This document shows positions 8,406 through 17,736 of a stretch of DNA of 64,000 bases, piece after piece; within the stretch, counting starts at the first letter, position 1; every line of letters starts with the position of its first letter. The position numbers and the translations under genes were made by a program. Below the pieces are notes generated by a model. That model ran no database searches. It saw nothing but the letters and a program-made list of their open reading frames with translations, and was not told the origin of the DNA. This DNA is from Niabella aurantiaca DSM 17617. GTDB lineage: Bacteria; Bacteroidota; Bacteroidia; Chitinophagales; Chitinophagaceae. The DNA is taken from contig NZ_KB893628.1 of the NCBI RefSeq assembly GCF_000374125.1, forward strand, positions 78,910 through 142,909, written 5' to 3'.

Positions 8406-11400
8406 TTAACTGAACAGATACTCCACATCCTCTTTTGTCAATGATTTTACAAATCCCGATTCATCGGCGATCAGGTCTTTTGCCAACGCTCTTTTCTTTT
8501 CCTGAAGTTTGAGAATCTTGTCCTCAATGGTATCCTTGCAGATCATCCGGTAGGCAAAAATACTTTTGGTTTGCCCGATGCGGTGTGTCCGGTCAATGGC
8601 CTGCTGCTCTACCGCCGGGTTCCACCAGGGGTCTACAATGTACACATAATCTGCCGCGGTAAGGTTCAAACCTACACCCCCGGCTTTTAAGGAGATGAGG
8701 AATACCCGTACTTCTTCGTTCCGCTGGAAGCTCTGAATGGCTTTTTCCCGGTCCGGGGCGGAGGTGCTTCCGTCGAAATACTCGTATTTAATGCCCAGCT
8801 CTTCCAGCTTTTGCCGGATCAGGCCCAGCATCCCCAGGAACTGGGAAAAGATCAGCGCTTTGTGGTCGCTCATATTTTCGGTGATCTCACGTACCAGCTC
8901 TTCAATTTTTATGGAGTGGTTCTCAAAGGATTCTTCTTCATTCAATATCGCAGGAGAATCACAGATCTGGCGCAGCTTCATCAATCCCTGCAAAATGGTC
9001 ATTTGCGAACGGCCAATGCCCTGCGTTTCGATATTGCCCAGGATCTTATCCCGGTAATCGTTGCGGTAGGCATCATAAATAGACCGTTGTTCGCTTTCCA
9101 TCTCGCACCAAAGGATCATTTCCTGCTTTTCCGGCAGGTCCTTAGCCACCTGCTCTTTTGTTCTGCGCAGGATGAACGGGTACAGCAATTTCCGCAGGTG
9201 TTCTTTCCGGTCCGCCTCGCCCAGTTTATCAATGGGGATGGCAAATTCCTGCCGGAAAAACTCAATGCTTCCCAGCATTCCGGGATTTAAGAAATTCATC
9301 TGCGCATAAATATCAAACGTATTGTTCTGCAGCGGTGTACCGCTCATACAAAGCCGGTGCTTGGCGTTGATCAGGTAAGCCGCTTTTGTAACCTTACTGG
9401 CCGGGTTCTTGATCGCCTGGCTTTCATCCAGCACCGCATAGTCGAACGGAACGCTTACAAACAATTTGATATCGCTGCGCAGCGTTCCGTAGGTAGTGAT
9501 GGTTACATCCTGTTTCAGAATGTCTTCTGAGTTGCGGGTACGTGAAGGTCCGTGGTGAATGCGGTAGGTAAGGGAGGGTGTAAACTTTTTGATCTCATTC
9601 TCCCAGTTATAGATGAGGGTTGTGGGGCAGATCACCAGGATCCGTGCATCCGGGTTCAGTGATTTGTGATGCTCCAGGTAGGACAAGGCCTGCACGGTTT
9701 TTCCCAAACCCATGTCGTCGGCCAGAATGCCGCCCCAATTCACATTTTTGAGATAGTTGATCCATTGAAAGCCGGCCATCTGGTAAGGCCGCAGTATCGG
9801 CAGCAGGTGCTGCGGAGGTTCTATCTCATGAATTTTTTCAAAATCCCGCAGCCGGTTGTATTTCTCTTCCAGCTCAAAGACCAGCTCTTCTTCATTCTTC
9901 AGCTCAAAAAGTTCGTCCACCACGCTCTTATGGTATTTGGAGAGCTTCAGGTTCTGATTGGCGCCTTCCCCTACGCGGAACAGGAGCGCGTATTTTTTCA
10001 GCCATTCTTCCGGCAATACGCCCAGCGTACCGTCGCCCAGCTGCACATACATCTGTTTATTGGCCAGGGCCCGCTTTACATCCGCAATGGAAACCTGCTG
10101 GTTGCCAAAAACAATATCTACTTTGGCGTCAAACCAGTCGGTATTACTGGAAATAAAGATCTTTGTTTGTGGTTTGGCGGTATTGAAACGGAAGTTCCGC
10201 AGCGCATCGTAACCAAAAACAGGTACCTGCATCTCCTTCATGGCATCCACAAATAAAAAGAACCAGTTATCCTTCAGGATCTCGTTCCCTTTTAAAGCCA
10301 GTGTGCCGTTCTCTTCGTTCATCACCAGGTTGGAGTGCAGGTTTTTGAGCCGGTCTACAAAGGCATTTTCTTTTTCTTTGTTCCGGTGTATGGACAGGAT
10401 CTTATCTCCTTCGGGAATCAGGAACACCTCTTTGCCCAGCAGGTCCGTCTCATATCCCTTATAGGAAAACTGCGGTTTAAAAACAAGGTGGTCTCCTTTT
10501 TCGATCAGCAGCAGTTTTGCCTCCGGCACAATGTTCTTCATCACATGCAGCATGGAAGCATCAAAATCTACTTTATACTCGCGGGCCAGGGGCAGGAGGA
10601 ACTCATGCAGGGTCTCTGCCCATTGGTCCTGTGCAATGAACATTTTTCCATTGGGCAGGAATTTTTCGATCAGGCCGATGCTTTCTGCATTACTGAACAG
10701 GAACAGCTGATGATTGTACAGGAACAGCAGCGGGCAGGGGCTTTCATTCTGTTCCACCCCGTGCACCATGCCTCTTAAACGTATCAGGCAATCGCAGCTG
10801 AACTGGTCGTCCGCCTCTTTGTCTACAAAAAACTCCGTAACCGCGGGTTCCGTAAAAATATCGATCTGCTCAATGTTCCCGGTAACAAATGCTTTTCCTT
10901 TGGGCAATATAAATGCCAGGCCGTCCTCACCGGCATCGGTAAGCAGCTTCCGCAGCCGGGGCAGCATGTATTCATTGATCAGTTGCCGGGTTTCATCGCC
11001 GGCTTCCACAACCGGCTCCTCCGGCTCCCAAAGGTTGCTGAACGGCGTATTCCGGCTTACATATTTATTGATCTCCGCATCCTGCAGCTTCCGTACCGCA
11101 TTCAGCAGGCTGATGTCTTCCTCATTAAAGTCGGAGGTATCTATGAAATGGGTAATGTCCAGCGTGGCGGCTTTGCCCGCAAAACCGGATCCGTTCTCAT
11201 TGACTTCCCCGGAAATGGCATGTACCTGAAAATAAGGGTAGGTGGTCTTATTAAAATCGAATACGATGCCGAGTTTTCTGGAGGGCTGCTCTTCAACCAC
11301 AACAGATTCTTCTTTTTCGATGGCCTGCAATGGCTGCCTGACGGCCGACGCTGCGGGCTTTTCTGCAGCGCTTAACGTATTGATGCGTTTGATTTTTGGA

Positions 11401-12299
11401 TCCAATACCCGCAAAAAGGGCTTTCCGTCTTTAAAAACGAACTCAAATTTTCCTTTCAGGTCATCATTGAGCGAGTATCCGTAGGCTTCCAGCAATTTGT
11501 TCTTTTCCACATCCCGGTTGCGGATGGTGTCAAAATAAAACGGCCCGTGCTGTTTGATCAGCTGCAGGAAAACGATGACCTTGGGTAACCCAAGCGGATG
11601 ATCGGTATCTTCATAATCGCAGCTGGTATCAAAGTTCCGTTCTTCATTTTTTTTGATGGCTACTTTGTATTCCTTTCCATCAAGCGCCACCACGGCTCTA
11701 ACGGTTTCATCCTGTGCGTACACGATCTTTGCTTTCTTTTTCTGCAAAAATTTTTCGGCTTCATTAAAGGTTTCAGGCGCGCAAAGATGCCGGATCGTCC
11801 GGATGTCGAGGTTCCGGATCTTTACTACGGTATGGCGCTGGTCGTAATACACTTCTTCATCCTCAAGCTGCCCTTTATCCATCAGCTCCTGCAGCTGGAA
11901 CAGGGCGGCCACTTCATGCTTGCACACTTCTCCCAGGTTGTAGGGGCAATTGCATTTTAATGACAGGTTCTTGGGGTCGTTAAACTTCTGGATGTGTACT
12001 TTGTAAAAGGTGCTGTAAGAGTCATCCTTTACCCTGAAAAAAATACTTCCGGTCAGTTTATCATACTCAATCAACTCTACAAACCCAAGCGCAAATGTTT
12101 TTTTGCCCCTGCGGATCACTTCATCTGTACCGTAGGTGTAAACGTGTTTTAATAAATGTGGTAATGCCAAACCGCTGTTATTATGCTTAATAAATAATGC
12201 CTCTTCATTCCTTTTTTCATTGGAAACATGCACCCGTACTGGTTTTCCGGCACCGCTGTGATACCGCTCATCCGGGAGTGTGCTGCTGCAGACACCCAC
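8406..12299 (-). CDS. SNF2-family DEAD/DEAH-type helicase with N-terminal SWIM zinc finger
   Basis: This very long protein (1297 residues from GTG at 12299) has a SWIM zinc finger with C116-x-C118, C126-x-H128, a long middle region typical of bacterial SNF2 proteins (bacterial_SNF2/SNF2_N), and a C-terminal two-lobed ATPase. Walker A reads DDMGLGKT near residue 860. Motif II is DESQ, not DEAH, near 957. The helicase C lobe has GGVGLNLTAADYV and QAIDRTHRIGQ (motif VI). Such proteins translocate on double-stranded DNA and may remodel protein-DNA complexes, for example RNA polymerase. The true start is uncertain because no in-frame ATG fits; clear family similarity begins only around LALPHLLKHV (about 45). 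A perfect -7 box lies at 12335-12342. Confidence 0.93.
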   Translation of the reverse strand: MGVCSSTLPDERYHSGAGKPVRVHVSNEKRNEEALFIKHNNSGLALPHLLKHVYTYGTDEVIRRGKKTFALGFVELIEYDKLTGSIFFRVKDDSYSTFYKVHIQKFNDPKNLSLKCNCPYNLGEVCKHEVAALFQLQELMDKGQLEDEEVYYDQRHTVVKIRNLDIRTIRHLCAPETFNEAEKFLQKKKAKIVYAQDETVRAVVALDGKEYKVAIKKNEERNFDTSCDYEDTDHPLGLPKVIVFLQLIKQHGPFYFDTIRNRDVEKNKLLEAYGYSLNDDLKGKFEFVFKDGKPFLRVLDPKIKRINTLSAAEKPAASAVRQPLQAIEKEESVVVEEQPSRKLGIVFDFNKTTYPYFQVHAISGEVNENGSGFAGKAATLDITHFIDTSDFNEEDISLLNAVRKLQDAEINKYVSRNTPFSNLWEPEEPVVEAGDETRQLINEYMLPRLRKLLTDAGEDGLAFILPKGKAFVTGNIEQIDIFTEPAVTEFFVDKEADDQFSCDCLIRLRGMVHGVEQNESPCPLLFLYNHQLFLFSNAESIGLIEKFLPNGKMFIAQDQWAETLHEFLLPLAREYKVDFDASMLHVMKNIVPEAKLLLIEKGDHLVFKPQFSYKGYETDLLGKEVFLIPEGDKILSIHRNKEKENAFVDRLKNLHSNLVMNEENGTLALKGNEILKDNWFFLFVDAMKEMQVPVFGYDALRNFRFNTAKPQTKIFISSNTDWFDAKVDIVFGNQQVSIADVKRALANKQMYVQLGDGTLGVLPEEWLKKYALLFRVGEGANQNLKLSKYHKSVVDELFELKNEEELVFELEEKYNRLRDFEKIHEIEPPQHLLPILRPYQMAGFQWINYLKNVNWGGILADDMGLGKTVQALSYLEHHKSLNPDARILVICPTTLIYNWENEIKKFTPSLTYRIHHGPSRTRNSEDILKQDVTITTYGTLRSDIKLFVSVPFDYAVLDESQAIKNPASKVTKAAYLINAKHRLCMSGTPLQNNTFDIYAQMNFLNPGMLGSIEFFRQEFAIPIDKLGEADRKEHLRKLLYPFILRRTKEQVAKDLPEKQEMILWCEMESEQRSIYDAYRNDYRDKILGNIETQGIGRSQMTILQGLMKLRQICDSPAILNEEESFENHSIKIEELVREITENMSDHKALIFSQFLGMLGLIRQKLEELGIKYEYFDGSTSAPDREKAIQSFQRNEEVRVFLISLKAGGVGLNLTAADYVYIVDPWWNPAVEQQAIDRTHRIGQTKSIFAYRMICKDTIEDKILKLQEKKRALAKDLIADESGFVKSLTKEDVEYLFS

Positions 12300-12334
12300 A
12301 CCTTGCCGGTTGGGGCTACAAAAAGGACAATCGG

Positions 12335-12342
12335 CAAAAATA
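12335..12342 (-). promoter_or_regulatory. -7 promoter element of the SNF2 gene
   Basis: Read on the minus strand this is TATTTTTG, a perfect match to the Bacteroidota -7 consensus TAnnTTTG. It predicts a transcript start near 12328, about 30 bp before the GTG at 12299, which supports that region as the start of the helicase gene. Confidence 0.5.
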
Positions 12343-12434
12343 AAAGAATCTTATCCGCTTTTCCTACTATTTGCCCAAGATTTTGATAAAATTTATAATA
12401 TGGTCTTAAATAGAAAAAATACTACCTTTAGGGG

Positions 12435-13163
12435 TTAGCCTTTCCGGATCAGCCGGCCTTCTTTGTAAAGCGGCAGTATATCTGCCACATTCTCCTGTAA
12501 ACAAAAGGCGATATCATCAATATAGCCAAAGCGGTCCACCAGCCGGTGATAGTGCGTCAGGTTCTTTGAAAAGCCCGGCAGATCATTCTTATTCTGCTCA
12601 TACATATATTCTGCCATAAAGGAGCTGTCGCAATGGATAGAAAAATGCGCTTTTACCCGGTTGATCACGGCTCCGGCAAACAGCGTGTCCTCCAGGTTAA
12701 ATTTATCTTTCCATCCCGCACAGGCCAGCACCACATTCTTGCGTTGTGCGATCAGGTAGTTACAAACGGAAGAAAGGTTGGGAAACGAACCGGTAATGAT
12801 ATCGCCCGCGCCCTGTTCCAGGGCCATGGACAGCAGCCGGGTTCCGTTGGTAGTGGTCAGCACCAGCACCTTATCTTCAATAAATGCCCTTTTATATTCC
12901 ATGGGGGAGTTGCCGTGGCTGAGCCCGTCGGCCAGCTTTCCATCCCGCTCTCCGGCAGCAATGCCCCCCACGGTTGCACTGATCTCGACGGCTTTGGGCA
13001 CGGAATCAACCGGAATGATGTACCGGGCGCCATTGTAAAGGGCGGCCGCTATGGTGGAAGTGGCCCTGAAAACATCAATGACCACCACCACGGTATTGTT
13101 AAGGTCGTAAAGATGGATCAGCGCGGGCGATAATGAAGTAAAAAGTGTGGGTTTATGATCCAT
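12435..13163 (-). CDS. comB: 2-phosphosulfolactate phosphatase family protein
   Basis: The 242-residue protein has the ComB family pattern throughout: DVFRATSTI near the N-terminus, GARYIIPV, GERDGKLADGLSHGNSP, TTNGTRLL and ACAGWKDKFNLEDTLFAGA. ComB hydrolyses (2R)-phosphosulfolactate to sulfolactate with Mg2+. It was described in archaeal coenzyme M synthesis; many bacteria carry it without that pathway, probably for sulfolactate metabolism. It follows the traB-like gene by 62 bp on the same strand and may be the last gene of a gcvT-traB-comB transcript. No other sulfonate gene is visible nearby, so its role here is open. Confidence 0.9.
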   Translation of the reverse strand: MDHKPTLFTSLSPALIHLYDLNNTVVVVIDVFRATSTIAAALYNGARYIIPVDSVPKAVEISATVGGIAAGERDGKLADGLSHGNSPMEYKRAFIEDKVLVLTTTNGTRLLSMALEQGAGDIITGSFPNLSSVCNYLIAQRKNVVLACAGWKDKFNLEDTLFAGAVINRVKAHFSIHCDSSFMAEYMYEQNKNDLPGFSKNLTHYHRLVDRFGYIDDIAFCLQENVADILPLYKEGRLIRKG

Positions 13164-13225
13164 CTGCTGTTTTTTTAAGGCGATAAATTTATACAGTTTT
13201 GGTTAAATAGAAGCAGCTTTTCAGA

Positions 13226-14182
13226 CTAATGATGCATCTGAAGCGTAACAGGTGTTATTTTAAATCCCTTTTTTTCCAGTAAATCCAGCAATCCGTACTT
13301 TTTATTTAAAAAAAGATGCCCGATGCCTACGGCAATAAAACAGTTTTTTGTCATCAAATCCTCTGTTATTATTGTTGCCCATCGTTTGTTCCGGGCTACG
13401 TTTGTTGTCCAGTCAATTTCCTCCCTTTTTTGATTATACGCCAAAGAAAAATCAAATAATCCCTTGTCGAACAGGCGATAACTTGCCCGGTCTGTTTCAA
13501 CTTCCTTGCTTTTTCCGTCCGTTTTCAGCATTATAAACTGATTGATGATCCCTACAAACTCCGCTTCCATTATTCCCTCGTCTGCCGATTTTTTTTTCAT
13601 ATACTCCGGATCATCCAATGGTCGCATGGGCAGTTTCAATGAATCGGCATACAGTTCCACCAAATTATCCAAAGGCATATAGTACTCAAGTTCGGCCGTA
13701 TCAAAGGGGCGCCCCAGCAGGGCATCCCGGTACTGAAGCATCATTGGAAAACAATAATAGCCCAGCAGCAGTTGTTGCTCCATCAGGTTCTTACTGCGAT
13801 TTATACGATCCGAGATCTTTTCCGGCCCATTGAACGAGGCCATAAAGAAGCTATCTGTTTTTGGGGAGCTTGCCCCAAAGAATGTTTCAAATTTTTTAGC
13901 CGGCAGTGTTGAGTCCAGGTAAAAAGTTACCGGATCGGCATCCGGACCAGATCCGTTGGATTCCGAAAAAAACAACGCGGCATGCTTCATTTTTTCCCGG
14001 ATCTCCGGAAACTTATCGAACCATTCCTTGCCGAATACATGGAAAGTACCCAGGATATAAGATGAAACCTTACCCGATGGCGCCTCGATCTTCCAAAAAA
14101 CCGATGCTATTTTCTCCGTTCTTTGTGCCACTGAATTTTGCAGCAGCAACAGAGACAACATAAGCAGTCCGACTGTTTTCAT
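13226..14182 (-). CDS. TraB/GumN (TIKI-like) family protein, secreted
   Basis: This 318-residue protein has an N-terminal signal peptide (about 1-19, ending SVAQ) and the TraB/TIKI layout: a first G-x-x-H motif in ILGTFHVFG (about 43-47), a conserved Glu in FFSESN, and a second G-x-x-H motif in VGIGHLFL near the C-terminus. TIKI members are metalloproteases that use these His and Glu residues; the bacterial members are mostly uncharacterised. It probably acts in the periplasm or on the surface. It starts 43 bp after gcvT on the same strand. The insertion between the motifs is long, as is usual in Bacteroidota copies. Confidence 0.85.
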   Translation of the reverse strand: MKTVGLLMLSLLLLQNSVAQRTEKIASVFWKIEAPSGKVSSYILGTFHVFGKEWFDKFPEIREKMKHAALFFSESNGSGPDADPVTFYLDSTLPAKKFETFFGASSPKTDSFFMASFNGPEKISDRINRSKNLMEQQLLLGYYCFPMMLQYRDALLGRPFDTAELEYYMPLDNLVELYADSLKLPMRPLDDPEYMKKKSADEGIMEAEFVGIINQFIMLKTDGKSKEVETDRASYRLFDKGLFDFSLAYNQKREEIDWTTNVARNKRWATIITEDLMTKNCFIAVGIGHLFLNKKYGLLDLLEKKGFKITPVTLQMHH

Positions 14183-14225
14183 TGTATGGTTCCGGTTACA
14201 TTTTCTTTCGAACAGACGGATTCAA

Positions 14226-15311
14226 TCAGGCAAAGGGCAGCTTCACCACTTTTGCCTTTAATAGCTTCTCACGTACTTTAATGAACACCGGTGTTTCAAA
14301 AGCTGCAAAACCGGACTGTACATACCCCAGCCCGATGGCTTTTCCTAAAGAAGGCGCCTGGGTTCCGGAGGTTACGGTTCCTATGCCGTTGCCCTGCTCA
14401 TCACAGATCGCATATCCATTGCGCGGAATTCCTTTGTCCTGCAGCTCAAAACCCACCAGCTTCCGTTCCACACCAGCTTCTTTTTGTTTTTTCAGCAAGT
14501 CGCCCGCCGTAAACTCCTTGGTAAATTTGGTGATCCAGCCAAGGCCGGCTTCCAGCGGACTGGTGGTATCGTTCAGGTCATTGCCGTAAAGGCAGTAGCC
14601 CATTTCGAGGCGCAGGGTATCCCTTGCCGCCAGCCCGATCGGCTTCAGACCTTTGGGAGCTCCTTCCGCAAAAATGGCATCCCATATTTTATCCGCAGCG
14701 CCATCCCTGTCCTCAAAATAAATCTCCACGCCGCCGGCGCCGGTATAGCCGGTAGCGCTGATGAGCACATTGTCGACCCCCGCAAACCGGCCTTTTTCAA
14801 ATGTGTAATATTTTAGATTCAGGATGTCGGTTTCTGTAAGCGGCTGCAATATTCCCGTGGCATTTGGCCCCTGGATGGCCAGCAGGGCCGTTTTATCAGA
14901 AATATTGTGCGTTTCCACTCCTTCCGTATTGTGGTCATTCAGCCATTTCCAGTCCTTATCAATATTCGCCGCATTGACCACGATCATGTACGCGCTGTTC
15001 TCTTCGATGCAGTAAATGATCAGGTCGTCTATGATGCCTCCCTGTTCGTTTGTAAAACAGCTGTACTGGGCCTGGTTGTTCTTCAGCCTGGAAGCGTCAT
15101 TGGTGGTTACACGCTGTATCAGATCCAGGGCTTTGGGTCCTTTCAGGATGAACTCGCCCATATGGCTCACATCAAAAACACCGGCATTCTTCCTAACCGC
15201 CTGGTGCTCTTCATTGATCCCGGAATAGCTGATCGGCATATTATACCCGGCAAATTCAGCCATTTTGGCTCCAAGCTCCAGGTGCTTTTTTGTAAACGGG
15301 GTTTGCTTCAT
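14226..15311 (-). CDS. gcvT: aminomethyltransferase, glycine cleavage system T protein
   Basis: The protein has 361 residues from the ATG at 15311 ([20 protein letters not shown]), the usual GcvT length and start. An upstream in-frame ATG at 15383 would add 24 unrelated residues and lies above a perfect -7 box, so it is rejected. Key features are [15 protein letters not shown], the folate-binding [10 protein letters not shown] segment, and the C-terminal GCV_T_C barrel ([18 protein letters not shown]). It moves the methylene group of lipoamide-bound aminomethyl to tetrahydrofolate, releasing ammonia, in the cytoplasm. The other glycine cleavage genes are not adjacent, which is common in Bacteroidota. 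Confidence 0.97.
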   Translation of the reverse strand: MKQTPFTKKHLELGAKMAEFAGYNMPISYSGINEEHQAVRKNAGVFDVSHMGEFILKGPKALDLIQRVTTNDASRLKNNQAQYSCFTNEQGGIIDDLIIYCIEENSAYMIVVNAANIDKDWKWLNDHNTEGVETHNISDKTALLAIQGPNATGILQPLTETDILNLKYYTFEKGRFAGVDNVLISATGYTGAGGVEIYFEDRDGAADKIWDAIFAEGAPKGLKPIGLAARDTLRLEMGYCLYGNDLNDTTSPLEAGLGWITKFTKEFTAGDLLKKQKEAGVERKLVGFELQDKGIPRNGYAICDEQGNGIGTVTSGTQAPSLGKAIGLGYVQSGFAAFETPVFIKVREKLLKAKVVKLPFA

Positions 15312-15341
15312 ATACAAACTTTTGGCTTTAAATTTTGGCTG

Positions 15342-15349
15342 CAAATTTA
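15342..15349 (-). promoter_or_regulatory. -7 promoter element of gcvT
   Basis: The minus strand reads TAAATTTG, a perfect TAnnTTTG match. It predicts a leader of about 25 nt before the ATG at 15311, too short for a glycine riboswitch; none is visible. Confidence 0.55.
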
Positions 15350-15448
15350 CGGGATAGGGCGGGAGAAAAAATGTAGAATGCAAAATATAAAATAAAGAAA
15401 GGCGCCCTATGAAAAACAGGGGCAGCAGAAAAATCCTATCTTACCTGT

Positions 15449-16690
15449 ATGAAACCGATCTTCGTTCTATTTTTAACGATCATGACCACAATCGCTGCCG
15501 CACAGGTAAAAAATGATCCATGGCTTATGGAGCTGCTGCAACAAAAGGCGTCCCCCTTGCTAAAATCGGTACTGCAGCAACCGGATGTGTATCAATACCA
15601 GCTGATTTACACCGAAATAAAGCGGGATGCGCATCAAAAACCCATTTTTACCAATCATTACCTGAACGTGGACCGAAACCGCTATTTTAACCCGGCTTCC
15701 ACAGTAAAAATGCCGGTGGCCTTTGCCGCGCTTGAAAAATTGAACCGCCTCAAAAAAAGGGTGACGGCTAAAACAGCCATGCTTACCGACAGCGCATTCA
15801 GCGGACAAACCGCCGTAACGGAAGACACAAGCGCTGAGAACGGACTGCCGTCGGTGGAGCATTATGTCAAAAAGATCTTCCTGGTAAGCGACAATGATGC
15901 CTATAACCGGCTTTATGAGTTTGTGGGACAAAAGGAGCTGAACGAATCGCTCTGGAAAAAAGGATATGCCGATATCCGCATTACCCGGCGTTTTGTTCCC
16001 ATGACGCCGGAAGAAAACCGGCATACCAACCCCATTCGTTTTGTCAGCAACGGGAAAACGGTGTATACCCAGCCAGCGGCATACAGCAATATCCGGTTCC
16101 GGTTTCCCAAAACAAAAATACTGGTAGGCGACGCGCATTGGGATAAAAATGACAGCCTCATCCATGAGCCCATGGATTTTACCACGCACAACAACCTGCC
16201 GCTGGAAGACGGGCAGCTCCTGCTGCGCAGTGCGCTGTTCCCCGAATCTGTGCCATCCGCACAAAGATTTTCTTTAACAAAGGACGACTACCGGACGCTG
16301 TACACCTATATGTCGGAACTTCCCCATGAAAGCCGCTTTCCTGCTTATGACCGTTCCGAGTTTTTTGACAGCTATACCAAGTTCTTCTTTTTCCGTTCGG
16401 GCAAAGAGCAGATCCCCGGGTACATACGTGTATTCAATAAGGCCGGATGGAGCTACGGGTACCTCACGGACTATTGCTATGTGGTGGATTTTAAAAACAA
16501 CCTGGAATTTATGCTCAGCGCTACCCTTTATGTAAACAAGGATGGTGTCCTTAATGACAATAAATACGACTACGAAGAAATTGGATATCCGTTCTTCAGG
16601 GAAGTTGGAAACATCATTTATGATCACGAGCTTCATAAGAAAAAGCCGGTGCTGCCGGACCTTGACCGCTGGAAATTCCGCTATGAATAA
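15449..16690 (+). CDS. class A beta-lactamase-fold serine hydrolase, exported
   Basis: The 413-residue protein has a signal peptide (1-18, ending AAAQ) and the three active-site motifs of the serine beta-lactamase/DD-peptidase fold in order: S84-T-V-K87 (NPASTVKMP), S147-D-N149 (VSDNDAYN) and a KAG triad at 331-333 (FNKAGWSYG) in place of KTG. It belongs to the Beta-lactamase2-type family, but is far longer than true class A enzymes (about 290), with an inserted region around 170-300. Hydrolysis of beta-lactams is not implied; a cell-wall or ester hydrolase role is equally possible. It stands alone between divergent gcvT and the hydroxylase gene. Confidence 0.88.
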   Translation: MKPIFVLFLTIMTTIAAAQVKNDPWLMELLQQKASPLLKSVLQQPDVYQYQLIYTEIKRDAHQKPIFTNHYLNVDRNRYFNPASTVKMPVAFAALEKLNRLKKRVTAKTAMLTDSAFSGQTAVTEDTSAENGLPSVEHYVKKIFLVSDNDAYNRLYEFVGQKELNESLWKKGYADIRITRRFVPMTPEENRHTNPIRFVSNGKTVYTQPAAYSNIRFRFPKTKILVGDAHWDKNDSLIHEPMDFTTHNNLPLEDGQLLLRSALFPESVPSAQRFSLTKDDYRTLYTYMSELPHESRFPAYDRSEFFDSYTKFFFFRSGKEQIPGYIRVFNKAGWSYGYLTDYCYVVDFKNNLEFMLSATLYVNKDGVLNDNKYDYEEIGYPFFREVGNIIYDHELHKKKPVLPDLDRWKFRYE

Positions 16691-16840
16691 CCCCCGGCAA
16701 ACAATTGTTTGTATGCATCTAAGTGCTCAAAAAGGCGTTTATTGTTGATCCGGAACAACATTTTAACCATTTATTACAACAAGCCATAGGGGTTATTTGT
16801 CAATTGACTGTAATAAGAGTAATCACTACTTTTTTTGATT

Positions 16841-16848
16841 TAATTTTG
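16841..16848 (+). promoter_or_regulatory. -7 promoter element of the fatty acid hydroxylase gene
   Basis: TAATTTTG is a perfect TAnnTTTG match. It ends only 4 nt before the ATG at 16853, so the transcript is predicted to be leaderless or nearly so. Confidence 0.5.
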
Positions 16849-16852
16849 CAGT

Positions 16853-17518
16853 ATGCAGTTCGACAAAATTCATAACAAAGGACAGGCAAGACTTTTTAAG
16901 AACGACTACCTGGAGATGCTGACAAAGACACACCCGTTGGTCATCTGGGGAATGTATATCCCTGTTATTGCGTATATGTTGTATTATAGTCACCATGCCT
17001 ATAACTATTCGGTGGGCTATGTATTCCTCATTTTTTTTATCGGCATCTTTTTCTGGAGTTTTTTTGAATACATCGCGCACCGGTTCATTTTCCATTGGGT
17101 TGGCGATAATCCAACGGCTCAAAAGGTTGCCTATGTTATGCATGGCAATCACCACCATTATCCCAGGGACCGGCAGCGTTTATTTATGCCCCCGGTACCC
17201 AGCATCATCATTGCGTCTGCACTGCTGGGTCTCTTTTACCTGATCCTCGGGAAACTGGCGCTGATGTTCTTCCCCGGCTTTATGCTGGGCTACCTGATGT
17301 ACGGCACCATGCACTATGCCATCCACGCCTGGAACCCGCCCTTTAAATGGATGAAGGGATTGTGGAGGAACCACCACCTGCATCATTATAAAGACGAGCA
17401 TAAGGGCTTTGGTGTAAGCAGCACGATCTGGGACCATGTATTTGGGACGATGTTCGATCTGAAAAGAGAAAAAGAAGACAAGGAAAAGGTAAAAGAACTG
17501 ATGTTCACCAAAAAATAA
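16853..17518 (+). CDS. fatty acid 2-hydroxylase-like di-iron membrane enzyme
   Basis: The 221-residue protein belongs to the fatty acid hydroxylase superfamily. The His clusters that bind the di-iron centre are visible: H76-RFIF-H81, H97-GN-HHH102, H154-YAI-H158 and HH-L-HH at 174-178. Four hydrophobic segments (about 28-46, 52-72, 115-137, 138-152) fit an integral membrane protein with the metal site facing the cytoplasm. The C-terminus is charged (KREKEDKEKVKEL). Members hydroxylate the 2-position of fatty acids or act on sterols and carotenoids; in this phylum the likely substrates are acyl chains of sphingolipids or sulfonolipids (inference). A terminator follows at 17542. Confidence 0.92.
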   Translation: MQFDKIHNKGQARLFKNDYLEMLTKTHPLVIWGMYIPVIAYMLYYSHHAYNYSVGYVFLIFFIGIFFWSFFEYIAHRFIFHWVGDNPTAQKVAYVMHGNHHHYPRDRQRLFMPPVPSIIIASALLGLFYLILGKLALMFFPGFMLGYLMYGTMHYAIHAWNPPFKWMKGLWRNHHLHHYKDEHKGFGVSSTIWDHVFGTMFDLKREKEDKEKVKELMFTKK

Positions 17519-17541
17519 AATATCGCCATTTATGCATCAAG

Positions 17542-17574
17542 AATCTGCGCCGTTCCGTCGCAGATTTTTTTTAT
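17542..17574 (+). terminator. intrinsic terminator after the fatty acid hydroxylase gene
   Basis: A perfect 8-bp stem (AATCTGCG / CGCAGATT) with a 9-nt loop is followed by a run of T. It lies 23 bp after the hydroxylase stop and separates it from the second susC. Confidence 0.85.
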
Positions 17575-17736
17575 GTCAGCCTGACAATTATTTATTTTAC
17601 CCTTTCTGCAATTATTTCAATCTTTTTTCGTTTTTTAGACATTGAGAAATGTAACGTTGATCGCTGCCCCTATCGACCGGAGCCCTTGTCTTTGCCGTCA
17701 TCGTTTTTTTATGTAAACCTCTAAACCAGAAATGCT

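Noticed and set aside
12149-12337. 62-codon minus-strand ORF at the start of the SNF2 gene, beginning with an ATG absent from the SNF2 frame.
   Set aside because: It is in another frame, overlaps the SNF2 N-terminus and has no protein-like character; treated as a shadow.
14226-15383. Longer start of gcvT at 15383.
   Set aside because: The additional 24 residues are not GcvT-like and the start lies upstream of the perfect -7 box at 15342-15349.
15312-15448. Possible glycine riboswitch upstream of gcvT.
   Set aside because: Predicted leader is about 25 nt and no paired-aptamer-like sequence is visible.
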